A stretch of 64,000 nucleotides of DNA from Rhynchopus euleeides (taxonomy: Eukaryota; Euglenozoa; Diplonemea; Diplonemida; Diplonemidae), in NCBI GenBank assembly GCA_963210315.1, contig OY723284.1, positions 620,001 to 684,000 of the forward strand, in the 5' to 3' direction. Of the stretch, positions 45,911 through 55,253 are shown piece after piece. A model generated the notes under the pieces. The model saw nothing but the letters and a program-made list of their open reading frames with translations, was not told the origin of the DNA and ran no database searches. Positions within the stretch are counted from its first letter, which is position 1. Every line of letters starts with the position of its first letter. The position numbers and the translations under genes were made by a program.

Positions 45911-46470
45911 ATAAATAGTGACATGTCGACTATAATAGTCACTATATAGTTGACATGTCGACTATTATAGTCACAAAATAGTCGACATGTCGACTATAAT
46001 AGTCACTATATAGTCGACATGTCGACTATAATAGTCACAAAATAGTCGACATGTCGACTATTTTGTGACTATTATAGTCGACATGTCAACTATAATAGTG
46101 ACTATATTTAGTGACATGCGACTAAAATAGTGACTATTATAGTCGACATGTCGACTATATTGTCAGTAAGTGCTCAGTATGCAGTGACCACTTAGTTCTA
46201 TGTGGACATCGAAGTCCACTAAGTGTCGAGTAAACGTCCGGGACATGTCACTAAGTGTCCAGTAAAACGCTTTTTTGGCCAGTATATGGCCGGAACTGCG
46301 ACTATATTGACTGACACGCAACTAACATGTCAGTATTATAGTGGATGCGCAGTCAACATGTCAGCATTTACTGAACATGTCCACTATTATAGTGTACGCA
46401 TGCACACATGTCCAGGATATAGTGAACATGTTCACTATAATAGTCACTATTTTAGTGACATGTCGACTAT
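45911..46470. repeat. AT-rich palindromic satellite, 32-bp period
   Basis: The palindromic core ACATGT recurs at 45921, 45953, 45985, 46017, 46049, 46081, 46114 and 46146, a spacing of 32 bp (once 33). Most units read GTCGACATGTCGAC, a 14-bp perfect palindrome, followed by a second dyad ACTATAATAGT. Units alternate between TATAT and AAAAT spacers. From about 46175 to 46470 the array is degenerate but keeps GACATG/AACATG cores at multiples of roughly 20 or 32 bp, with other palindromes such as GGCCAGTATATGGCC. It is strikingly AT-rich in a GC-rich window and ends next to the hAT element. Confidence 0.92.
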
Positions 46471-46485
46471 TATAGTCACTATTAT

Positions 46486-46518
46486 CATGGATATATTCAG
46501 ACCTTATTAAGAGATTCC
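46486..46518. repeat. Left terminal inverted repeat of the hAT-like element
   Basis: Begins CATGGATATATTCAGACC and ends AAGAGATTCC. It is complementary to 49801-49833 with few mismatches. Confidence 0.75.
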
Positions 46519-46770
46519 GCGTTTTAACCTCTTAATTCTAAGACCTTAGTTTTTCTGCAGGGGGTTCCCTATTGGGAAGGGGTTACAGAACATCTTTGCT
46601 CAGAAACTGACCTCGGCTCGACGGACTAGGATGGTATCAGCCCAGGAATCTCTCATCCCACCCCCAATCCTGCAAAAGCCTGCACGGTCCAAATAACATT
46701 CGCTTTTTTGCATGCTTGTATGTATGCGCGTTCCTCACTTCCACACCTGGCACACACAAGCAGCCGCAAT

Positions 46771-49365
46771 ATGGCAAAGAGAGCGGCTGACTCCGATGAG
46801 GATTCTATTACTGCGGAGCTGTCACAGGCACAAACTGTTGCCGTAGATGCTGCAGCCCTGTTGCTGCAGAAAAAGGCGAAGTCGTTTCTGGTGGACCTGG
46901 CGAAGGCGGAGGGGGTGGAGGCGGCCGGCACGAAGCCCCAGCTGGCCACAGCCATTGCCAAGGCCCGCATCCTGGCTGGCGAAAGAGGCACGGAGGAGGA
47001 GGAAAAGCCCAAAAAGAAGCGGGGCAAGAAGGCGGGGGCGAAGACTGCTGCCAGGAGGCAGCTCGCGCAGGACCTGGGGGCCCTGGCAGATCCCCCGGCG
47101 GAGGACGTTGGTGACGACGCGCCGGCCGCACCCCCTGCTGACCCCCCACCTGCCCCCTCCCAGAGGAAGGTACTGGGCGATGCTCTCCGCAGGGAGATGA
47201 AGAAGCACACCGACTGTGTCTGCGTGAAGGTCGGCGACATCAAATCACACTACAGGAATTCCAAGCAGCTGACGAGCGTTTACGCAGCGGCTCAGGAGGT
47301 CCCCTCCTGCGATATCTGCGAGGTGTTGTGGATGCCCCATGTCCAGGCAGGCGACCTGGGGGACCACTTCACCGGCAGCAAGCACGTGGGGAAGAAATCA
47401 AGGCAGAAGAAGGGGGAAGAGGGGCAGGTCACAATTGTGACTGCATTTGAAGCGAGTGAAACCGCTCTGCATGACAAAATCGCGAAAGGGGTGCTCTACA
47501 CGGGGATCACAGCGGGCGCGATGCAGGGTGTACTCTCCTGCCTCGCAGGCACACGCATCCCCAAGGACCCCCCGAAGGTTGCTCCGCTGGTGAAGAAGCT
47601 GGGCGACGAGCTGACGAAGGACAGCGAGAAAGTCATCACGGCCAAGCTGAAGGGGGGGAGGTACTGCATGTCGCATGACAACAGTGGGATTGGCGACACG
47701 AAGGCGACGGCCATCATCCTCAGCGCTGTAGGATTCGCCGCATCGCTGATCTTCATACGTCCGGAGGAGCGGAGGGGGAGCCAGACCGGGGTCGAGCTGT
47801 CGCAGGACATCAAGCGCGAGCTGACGCGCCTCAGCTTGCCCCCCCCCTTCCTCATCAGATCCGACAAGGGCGGGTCCAACGCAGCTGCAAGCCGTGAACT
47901 CGCCGAAGCATTCGGTGTCCCCTTCGTGTCGTGCGTCCCACACTTGGTGAACAACTGTGGCGACGTCTGCGAGACCTGGATGCTGGCCAACCTGGAGAAG
48001 AAGTTCCCGGGGTGTGCCGCCTTCGAGGTGTCCCGCCTACTCAACAACTTGCTGGGCGGGGATGAGAACAAGTATCGGCACAGACGGTGGGTCGAAGTGC
48101 AGATGGAGTGTCTCTCCGGAGTTGCTGTGTCATCGCTGGAGACCATCCTCGGGGAAGTCGAAGAACTCAGGGAGGACTGCACGCCGCAGGAGGAAGCCGA
48201 TCTCTTCGAATCGTGCGCCGGGAAGATCCGTGCAGCCCTCCGCCAGCCGAACGAGGCAGTCTCCACCGCTACCACCCTCAAGGATATCCTTCCAGCAGCG
48301 CATGCTGTTCTCGACGCTGCAAAAAAGAACAACACAAAGGAGAAGGTGCCGGCTGTGAAGTGCCCCCTCCCAGGTGATACTCGGTACTCGTCTCGCATCG
48401 AAGTGTACACCCACGTGCGCCAGCGCATGAAGGCGCTGTTCGTGTTCGTGAGCACCGAGCTCCAACAGGGCAGTACGACACCCAGCATGGGGAAGCTGGG
48501 CCAGCTGCTCAAGGATCTGGGGGTCACACGGCTGGAGAAGGAGTTGCTGGAGATGGAGCGGGCAAATTCGCCGATCATGGAGCTGCTGGCTTCCTACACC
48601 ACCCCCTCGAAGAAGTCGCACAGCCACTCTGTTTGGGGTGACATGGAGGGGAAGATTCAGGACCTTGACAACATCGCGTACGCCAAGACGGAAAAAGAGA
48701 AAGAATTTCTCGAGCGGGAAAAGAAGTCCCTGGAAGACCTGCTGGATGCCAAGTCCCCAGTCGCAGCTGTCCTCTCAGAGGAGCTGAAGGTGCGGTGGTG
48801 GGGGAACAAGTCGGAGGGGTCGTACTACTACTGGAAGGCGATGAGACACGTGAACCCACGTGCTGTCAAGATCATGGGGAACACTGACAACCTGATGTCC
48901 TTCCAGGATATCACTGCCTGGATTCCGGCGTTCCGTGAAGTCGAGGAGGCGGCGTGGGTAGAGTATGTGGATCACTCCAAGAAGGAGGGCATGAAGGGCG
49001 ATGTGGACTCCTTCTGGCTGAACTACGGGGAGTGCGCGCTGCGTACTCTGTGCCTTGATCTGCTGGCGGTGACTGCATCGACTCTGGGGTGTGACAGCGT
49101 GTTTTCTATCGCGCGCCGTGTGCTCCCCCCGTCCCGCATGGCAGCGCACGCATCAACTCGGGCCCGAATCCTCTTCCATGCCTGCAACCAGGACCTACCC
49201 AACCAGTTCGACCGGACCCTGCGGAAGGGCTATCCTGCTGCGACTGGGCCGAAAGTCGTCGAGTGGGAGGACGACATTCTCCAGCCCACCACCATCCCGA
49301 AGAATGTGCTGGCTTCTTTCGAAGAGGCAGTCTCTGCCATCAATGCACACGCGTACACCGCGTGA
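46771..49365 (+). CDS. hAT-superfamily transposase-like protein with SAP-like and C2H2 domains
   Basis: 864 residues from ATG 46771 to TGA ending at 49365; an in-frame ATG at 46720 would add 17. N-terminal SAP-like helix pair (about 38-68, FLVDLAKAEGVEAAGTKPQL), a basic segment KPKKKRGKKAGAK that could be a nuclear localisation signal, a Pro/Ala/Asp-rich linker, and a C2H2 zinc finger of the BED/U1 type (Cys180, Cys183, His199, His205). The RNase H-like catalytic core follows: CMSHDNSG (Asp302), LIRSDKGGSN (Asp364), then PFVSCVPHLVNN, which matches the hAT C-x2-H region. The C-terminus has the hAT dimerisation pattern (ALRTLCLDLLAVTAS, CDSVFSIARRVLPPSR). It would cut and rejoin its own ends. 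No internal stops, so it may be functional. A domesticated gene is possible but the inverted ends favour a transposon. Confidence 0.8.
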   Translation: MAKRAADSDEDSITAELSQAQTVAVDAAALLLQKKAKSFLVDLAKAEGVEAAGTKPQLATAIAKARILAGERGTEEEEKPKKKRGKKAGAKTAARRQLAQDLGALADPPAEDVGDDAPAAPPADPPPAPSQRKVLGDALRREMKKHTDCVCVKVGDIKSHYRNSKQLTSVYAAAQEVPSCDICEVLWMPHVQAGDLGDHFTGSKHVGKKSRQKKGEEGQVTIVTAFEASETALHDKIAKGVLYTGITAGAMQGVLSCLAGTRIPKDPPKVAPLVKKLGDELTKDSEKVITAKLKGGRYCMSHDNSGIGDTKATAIILSAVGFAASLIFIRPEERRGSQTGVELSQDIKRELTRLSLPPPFLIRSDKGGSNAAASRELAEAFGVPFVSCVPHLVNNCGDVCETWMLANLEKKFPGCAAFEVSRLLNNLLGGDENKYRHRRWVEVQMECLSGVAVSSLETILGEVEELREDCTPQEEADLFESCAGKIRAALRQPNEAVSTATTLKDILPAAHAVLDAAKKNNTKEKVPAVKCPLPGDTRYSSRIEVYTHVRQRMKALFVFVSTELQQGSTTPSMGKLGQLLKDLGVTRLEKELLEMERANSPIMELLASYTTPSKKSHSHSVWGDMEGKIQDLDNIAYAKTEKEKEFLEREKKSLEDLLDAKSPVAAVLSEELKVRWWGNKSEGSYYYWKAMRHVNPRAVKIMGNTDNLMSFQDITAWIPAFREVEEAAWVEYVDHSKKEGMKGDVDSFWLNYGECALRTLCLDLLAVTASTLGCDSVFSIARRVLPPSRMAAHASTRARILFHACNQDLPNQFDRTLRKGYPAATGPKVVEWEDDILQPTTIPKNVLASFEEAVSAINAHAYTA

Positions 49366-49800
49366 GATGATCCGCTGAGCGGCAAAACTCCAACCTGTAT
49401 TCTGCTGCCGCTCTGTGACTCAAGCGTACTTTTGCAGTGTGGCATTTCTCTCACACTATGTTGCCACTTGCTGCCACGCAAATAAGAGTCCTCGTGGGGG
49501 ATGTGAGTGTTGGAGTCAACTGAGTGTGTGGTGGGGGGGGGGGGGGGGGGGCACGAACGTGCGTGTGGTGGGGGCGCGGGGGGCGGGTGTGTGCAGGAAC
49601 CTGCTGGGTTCACCCGCTGTCAACGTAATATTGCTGAAGATCGAACTAAGGTCTTAACCTCTGAGTGTAAGACCTTAAAGAGGTTACACTAAGAGGTTTA
49701 AGACCTTAATTAAGGGGATTCAGATGTTGGGCTTTTTTGGGCCGTTTATGGACTAAGGTCTTAATCTAAGAGGAGGAGGAGGTAGATTTGGCGAAAAAAA

Positions 49801-49833
49801 TTCCTCTCTTATTAAGATCTGAATACATCCATG
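49801..49833. repeat. Right terminal inverted repeat of the hAT-like element
   Basis: Reads TTCCTCTCTTATTAAGATCT and continues to ATCCATG. It is the inverted counterpart of 46486-46518. Confidence 0.75.
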
Positions 49834-51476
49834 TTTATGGTGGAAAATTGCCTATGTCGAAAAATGTCGTAATTTTGACGGATTTCGGTACCTTAAGACG
49901 GTCCCTACCCCCCCCCCCTCCCCACCACACCACCCAACCGCCCCATTTCGACCAGGGGCTTGCCGTTGTGCGAACCGAACCGACTAGAGGTGACTAGTAC
50001 ACCTTTCCTCCCCCTCCCCCTCCCGCACCCGGTCCACCGGTGCACCCCGCCCGTCCCCCGCCCCGCCCCGCTGCGGGTTTTTTGGGAGGGGTTCAAACTC
50101 TCTTGTTCTCTTCGCCCTTACCTTCAGCACCCACACGCGGTCGACAGAAGAGGAACCCATCATCACCCGTCACAGACACACACATGAGGGCGGGACGAGG
50201 TGTGTTCATCAGAGGATGGCCGAATCCAAACACACACTCACTCACTCACTCTCACAATCCAAACACACACGTGAATCTTGTTGTAGTAATGTATATCACA
50301 CCGAGCACCCACCCTGCTCTGTGATGTACACTGTCGCGCACACACACACACACACAACAATCCAAAACACACACGCGAACCTTGTTGCCGGAGTGCAGAA
50401 CACACCGAGCATCTGATCTTGATGTGATCTCTCAGGGAGGACGTGCCCTCGCGAGACACACCCAGAAAAAGGGAGGAGCACTATCCGCGGTGACGACCTT
50501 TGACCCTTGCGTCGCGATAAGTGGGAGTGAGGGAGGGTGGGGGTGGTGGGAGTGTGTTGAGATGGCAGCGGCTAGACATCGCAGGACGGTCGGTGGGGGT
50601 GGGGCGTTGTTGTTTGATCTGAGGAAGTTGTGCTGCAGGAGGTCAGGAGGTTGGCGGGCACACACCGCACGAACACATACGCACACACCGGACCCCTGTC
50701 AAGACCGTCAAAACACACACATACACCGCACCCTTGCAAGTGTGGGGAAGGGATATGGGGGTGTGGGGGGGAGGGCGTTGGCGCAAAAAAGAAGAAGAAT
50801 GGGGGAAATGAAAAAAATACGGATTTTACTCTCAACGCAACCAACCAAGGCAACCGATGGCATGGGGTCACACGCAACACACCGTATGAGCCCTCCCAAT
50901 GCGGCAGAGAGAGGCTGTCCCATCCCCACCCCCACCAGCACTCCCTCAGGTCCCCCCCCCTCCCTCGCTCCTCTTCACCCGCGCACCACCCCCCTCAGCC
51001 GCCGTTCTTTACCCAGCAGGTGGCAGGTGGTGTGGTACGCCCGTTCGGCACAACAGAACAGACTCACGCGGACCCAACATCCTCAATAGAAGTGGGTCGA
51101 GAAGGGGCAATCAAAAGACGTGTGGTTGTGTGCGGGATTGGGTGGGATGGGAGGTGTGAACTGATGGAAGGTGTGTGTGTGTGTTTTGAAACCAGAGTTT
51201 TGCGTGGCGCACCCATCTTCTAGGGTGCTGACGACACCGTGTCGTGTGTGTGCGTGCGTATTCTCATGTTCAGACCAGTTTTTCGAGGCAGATCGGAGAG
51301 ATATGAATCAGGGCTGCACTTTCAAAGAGTAGCCGCGATCCACACCCCCTGGAGGGGCAACCGTTGCACTCCGACCTGCGCCGTGTGTGCGTTGTGTGTG
51401 CAGGGCGGGTATCCCAGGGCCTGAGCAAGGCTAGCCAGCAGCCTGCCAGGGAAGCAGCACCACCACCCCCTCCCCT
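49834..51476. other. Intergenic, CA-rich, no gene recognised
   Basis: Between the hAT element and the 3' end of the SH2-kinase gene. Contains C runs (49909-49920), CA-rich sequence (50160-50410 and 50650-50740) and G-rich stretches. No frame looks coding. Confidence 0.5.
50256..50413. repeat. Imperfect tandem duplication in CA-rich DNA
   Basis: Two related segments of about 55 bp, both starting CAATCCAAA and ending CACACCGAGCA (about 50260-50310 and 50359-50410), separated by a (CA)n run at 50337-50356. Possibly replication slippage around the CA tract. Confidence 0.65.
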
Positions 51477-53849
51477 TCACGCCGCAAAGAAGGGCGACCG
51501 GAGCATCGCGTCAGCAGTGGGGCGGCTATCAGGGATGCGGTTGAGAGTCATGGCAAGCAGGTCTCTCAGAGGGGCAGGCACGTCGTCAGGGATTGCGGGG
51601 CGGCAGGTGCCCTGTGGAGGAGGGGAAGGGTGGGTTGGGGCGAGAGGGCGCGTGGCAGAACAGATAACTTTACACACAATACACCCTGCCCACAGGGACA
51701 TAGTAACACACCTCCTTGTCTTCATCGATGTAGCGTATAAGGCGGAGCACGTCATCCCCCACCTCACACCACGGCAGCCTCCCGGTGTAGGCCATCAGGA
51801 GGGTGCAGCCGAGCGACCAGATGTCCGTCTGCTTCCTGGCTTCGAAAGTCTTCTTGTCGCTGCCGGTGTATGTCCGCAGCAGCACCTCCGGCGCCATGAA
51901 GGCGAAGGTCCCAACCGGCTGTGCGGTGTCCTGCGTCATCCCGCTGTTCTCATATGACTTTGCGGTCCCAAAGTCGGAGAGCTTCACCTCCCCTGCTGTC
52001 GACACCAGGATGTTCGCAGGTTTGATGTCCTGTGACGAGAGGAGGATTGTCAGCGGAAACACATGGCTGTGCAGACATCAAGACAAGAACGACACGCGAG
52101 CCAACCACACACACACACGTTAACGTCTTTTTTGTGTCAAACGCACCGTGCTCACGGAAGGCGTTCAGAACTAAAAAGGTTGCAGTGGGAGCAATGTTTT
52201 GTTCACCTACACTCCACGCCCCAACGTGCAGGTGACCAGAAGGTTGCACAAACAAAACAAAAGAAACCCGGCAATCCTTTTTTGGTTTAGTGTGGGTGGG
52301 ACGCACCGAGCAAGCTCTAGTGCTGCCTCCACACACACCCTCCTTCCTCCTCCCCTGCTGATCCCAAGCATACCCTGTGCACCACGCCCTTCTCGTGGAG
52401 ATATCTCAGCCCCGCAATAACCTGACGACCTGTGTGGCGAACCTCCCTTTCGAGGACAGGACGTGCCTCGTCTGGACTCTTCCCCTGCACGTCAAAATGT
52501 ATGCGCCGGATGGTGACGTTGAGCTCTTCATGCATGAGTTCCATATAGATCTCGAGGCACAGCACCTGCTTGTTGAAGATCGACCCGTGGTACCGCACGA
52601 TGTTGGGGTGCGACAGCTTCGCCATGATGCCTATCTCACGGTTGATCTTGTCCATCTTCTCATTCGTCAGCCCGAATATCCGCTTCACAGCCAGGAACTC
52701 ATTCGTCACCGTGTCCACCGCCTTGAAGACCTGCCCAAACGACCCCCTCCCGAGGCACTGATCCATCAGCATCTTCACATTGTGGCTCAGCCGCTGCCCC
52801 GTCGCGTCCTCCACCATCCCATCCAACACATCCCCGGACCGGCTCGTGTCATTCCGATGCAACCCGGCTGTCGCGTCAACACTATCCATAAACCCGTTGG
52901 AGGTGAAGGACATGCTGTGCACGCTGCCACCCTGCTTGCCGGGAGTCGCCCCCATCCCAGCAGTCCCCCTTGCAGACCCTATCGGTGTGTAGGGGTCGCT
53001 GTGTGTGGATGCCCTGCTCTCATGGGTGGACTGCCTCTCCAGCACCGCGGGGGGCCTGGATGCGGCAAGCAGGGGGCTGGGGCGTGCCGACCCCACCGAC
53101 ACACCACAGCCCTGCGTGAACTGCGTCTGCGACACGTCGTTGCAGAGCAGCTCCAGATAGTTACGGAAGGAGTAGTTAAACCCGGTGCGGTCCGCAGGGG
53201 GGACAGGCTTATATCCGTTGAGCGGGGTGAAGAGAAAATCACGCCGCCCGCCGCACAGAGGTTCTGACGAGGAGGTGGGGGTAACGAGGGTGTGGCGCGG
53301 GGAGGCCTCTTGCACAAGGTATGTCACAGCGAACTGCCCCGGGCGGGAGTGCGAGGGACGGACGAGGAAATCCCCCACCTTGTAGATCCCCTCGCCGTCG
53401 CCTCCGCCGTCGTCATCCGCCCCATGGTAGTAGATTCCGTTGTCGTAAACAGGGCCACGCTTTCTTCGCTTCTTCAGCTCCTCCTCCACGCCCTTTGTGT
53501 GGGCCCCGATGAGAAAGAACCGGCGGCTGTTCAGCCACATGACGTCATCCATCAACGCCTCCAGGGGGAAGAAGTGGAGAAATGCGTTGAGCTCCTCTCG
53601 TTTTACTGTCACGGAGGGCCGGTTCAGCTGCCTCCCTTCGCACTGTATGAGGTATCGCACGAGGTCAAACAGCTCGGAGTACTTCTCGTTGAAGGCCTGC
53701 ACAGCAAGGCCGGACACCTCCGCCATGCGGAGCCAGAAGACGCTCCATTCTATCTCGTTCTCCCCGGGGCGAAACACCTGCGGGGCGGGGCGAGATGGCA
53801 CCGCCTTCTCCGGCTGCGCGCAACGGGGTTGTGCTGAAGGGGTTGTCAT
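51477..53849 (-). CDS. SH2-domain protein kinase (MEKK/STE-like catalytic domain)
   Basis: Three exons: 53849-52374, 52029-51712 and 51611-51477; 642 residues, both introns in phase 0. Intron 1 is GTATGC...CAG (344 bp); intron 2 is GTGTGT...CAG (100 bp). The N-terminal 130 residues are helical and unassigned. An SH2-like domain (about 137-250) shows IYYHG, then GDFLVRPSHSRPGQF with the phosphotyrosine-binding Arg at 164, and a late GYKPV...YSFRNYLELL stretch; its first helix is replaced by an Asp/Gly loop. A Ser/Thr-rich linker leads to the kinase: LGRGSFGQVF (366-375), AVK Lys389, Glu405, HRDIKPAN (Asp493) across the first splice site, DFG Asp511, GTFAFMAPEVL and DIWSLGCT. All catalytic residues are present. 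It likely joins phosphotyrosine recognition to Ser/Thr phosphorylation, as in amoebozoan SHK kinases, but with SH2 before the kinase. The GTG upstream (53861) is not used. Confidence 0.85.
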
Positions 53850-54522
53850 GAACCCCCCCACCTCACCACCCCACCCCCACGCACGTTAAGCTTTTTTTTT
53901 GCTTGTTTAGTGTAGGCCGCACCGATCGGACTCGGATGCAAACCGGAAGAGAAAGAGAGTGAGATGTTACAATACGACCACCCCCCCCTGCAGCCGTTTA
54001 ATATAAGCGAGGGCACATGTGTAGGCCGAGAGGCAATATTTTCGGTCTGTGTGCCTGCAGAGGTGTGTGGGATAATGACAAGCAAACGAACAGCTGGCAA
54101 GAGCAACGTTCCACAAACCTGCTGTGCCACAGAGAGGCGGGTGGGGTGTGTGGATGTGGGTGTGGGTCGGGGGAGGCGCAGAAGACGTTTTGTTTTTTTT
54201 GACTGAGACTCGCGGGCTTACACACAGGGCACGCTGCCTCCCTCATCTCATAGCGTAATGACGGCTCTCTCTGTGTGTTGCACATCCCGCATATTTCACA
54301 CACCCGGTACTGCCGAGAGAGGTGTTTTGAGAGAGAGAAAAAAATGCGACGTGATCTGCGCACGCCGCACGCATATTCTATCTGGCGGGGCCTGCCTGCC
54401 TTGGAGACACAGGCCTGAGAAGCGAAGACGTGGGTTAGGTTGAGGGGGCCGGCCGGCTGTCTCATGGGAAGCATCCCATGTCGGCCGTCGGGGTGTGGAG
54501 AAGAGAGCTGAGCGGGTTAGGG
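53850..54522. other. Intergenic, no gene recognised
   Basis: Upstream of the SH2-kinase gene and downstream of the small basic protein gene. A poly-T/A tract lies at 53892-53900 and a T run at 54190-54199. Presumed promoter and 3' UTR sequence; nothing specific recognised. Confidence 0.5.
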
Positions 54523-54528
54523 TTAGGG
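54514..54528. repeat. Short TTAGGG telomere-like repeat
   Basis: GGGTTAGGGTTAGGG, two and a half TTAGGG units. It overlaps the TAA stop of the small basic protein gene (54523-54525). Too short to imply a telomere; it could be a chance or internal telomeric seed. Confidence 0.6.
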
Positions 54529-54891
54529 CTGGCTGGAAGCTGCAGGATCCTTCGGGCGAAATGAGGTTTGGGCCTCATAGCAATGCGCTGCACCGCGGAA
54601 GATCACGTCAGGCTGTGCCGTGCCGGGTGACTTGCTCCGCAGGTGCAGCCGCTTCAGCAGCGCCGCAAGCTGCTCCGGCGAAGGCTGCGCCGCAGGCGCC
54701 GCGCGAGACGTCCGGTGCGTGACACGGTGCACCGTCCCCCGCACCTCCGTGAGCCCCCGCCGCCCAGCCCTCTGCTTCACGGCCCGCCGCACCAGCGCCT
54801 TCTTCTTGCGGTTCACCTCCTTAGATGCCCGCGCAGCGTTGCGCCGCTTCACCCAACCCTTGCCCTGCTTCGTCCACCGCGCGACACGCAT
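54523..54891 (-). CDS. Small basic protein with probable N-terminal membrane anchor; start uncertain
   Basis: From ATG 54889-54891 the protein has 122 residues: a very basic first half (TKQGKGWVKRRNAARASKEV, NRKKKALVRRAVKQRAGRRG), then a short helix (PSPEQLAALLKRLHL) and a polar tail. Codon use is strongly G/C-ending and the frame looks truly coding. The open frame continues upstream of this ATG and encodes a hydrophobic stretch (AVCGCALALLAGAFG, about 54892-54936) that would make a good membrane anchor or targeting segment next to the basic region. No upstream ATG in frame was found; a CCCCAG near 54975-54980 (minus strand) could be a 3' splice site, so a short 5' exon may be missing. The family is not recognised; organellar or membrane-bound location is a guess. 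Confidence 0.6.
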   Translation of the reverse strand: MRVARWTKQGKGWVKRRNAARASKEVNRKKKALVRRAVKQRAGRRGLTEVRGTVHRVTHRTSRAAPAAQPSPEQLAALLKRLHLRSKSPGTAQPDVIFRGAAHCYEAQTSFRPKDPAASSQP

Positions 54892-55016
54892 CCCAAAAGC
54901 ACCAGCGAGAAGGGCCAACGCACACCCACAAACAGCGGTGGTGATGGGTGAGGAGGGGACGGGCCAGCAGGCGCTGGGGCGCGTGTGTGTGTTGTGTAGA
55001 TGCTGCAGGGCGGGGG

Positions 55017-55253
55017 ATGTTGGTTTGTGGCGTGTGTTGGAAAACGATACATAGGTGGATAGCCCCCCCCCCGCCGAGGGGAAAGCTCTGTGACAACCCT
55101 GCCGCCAGGCATGTTCCCCAATGCCGGGGACGGGGAGCAGGGCGCGCCTGCTGTCCTGTTGGGGATATTGAGGAAAATCCCGGTCCGACGATGAAATGCC
55201 ATTTCAGTAATGGTGATGTGATACCGTGGGTGTGTTTTGCCAACGCATGCTGA
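55017..55253 (+). CDS. Short ORF with 2A ribosome-skipping motif
   Basis: A 78-residue frame from ATG 55017 to TGA 55251-55253 contains GDIEENPGP at 55161-55187, a perfect match to the 2A consensus D-[VI]-E-x-N-P-G-P, preceded by RACCPV and followed by T-M-K-C. At 2A motifs the ribosome fails to form the Gly-Pro bond and continues, giving two products. Outside viruses, 2A motifs are known at the N-terminus of LINE proteins in trypanosomes, sea urchins and others, often just before a Cys-rich finger. Here only about 22 residues follow before a stop, and no RT is found downstream, so this may be a decayed element, the first exon of a gene, or a small independent gene. Whether it is transcribed is unknown. 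Confidence 0.4.
   Translation: MLVCGVCWKTIHRWIAPPPPRGKLCDNPAARHVPQCRGRGAGRACCPVGDIEENPGPTMKCHFSNGDVIPWVCFANAC

Larger units (their letters stand above)
46486..49833 (+). mobile_element. hAT-like DNA transposon with inverted ends
   Basis: About 3.35 kb bounded by 33-bp imperfect inverted repeats (46486-46518 and 49801-49833; about five mismatches), with one transposase gene inside. Subterminal copies of the motif TAAGACCTTA or its complement lie at 46539-46548 on the left and at 49647-49656, 49668-49677, 49699-49708 and 49754-49763 on the right, as expected for transposase-binding sites. I could not find a clean 8-bp target duplication, so the exact ends are uncertain. The left end abuts the palindromic satellite. 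Confidence 0.75.

Noticed and set aside
45911-46470. CRISPR array
   Set aside because: The 32-bp periodicity has no unique spacers: whole units repeat. The context is eukaryotic.
54514-54528. Telomere or chromosome end
   Set aside because: Only two and a half TTAGGG units, inside the sequence and overlapping a stop codon.
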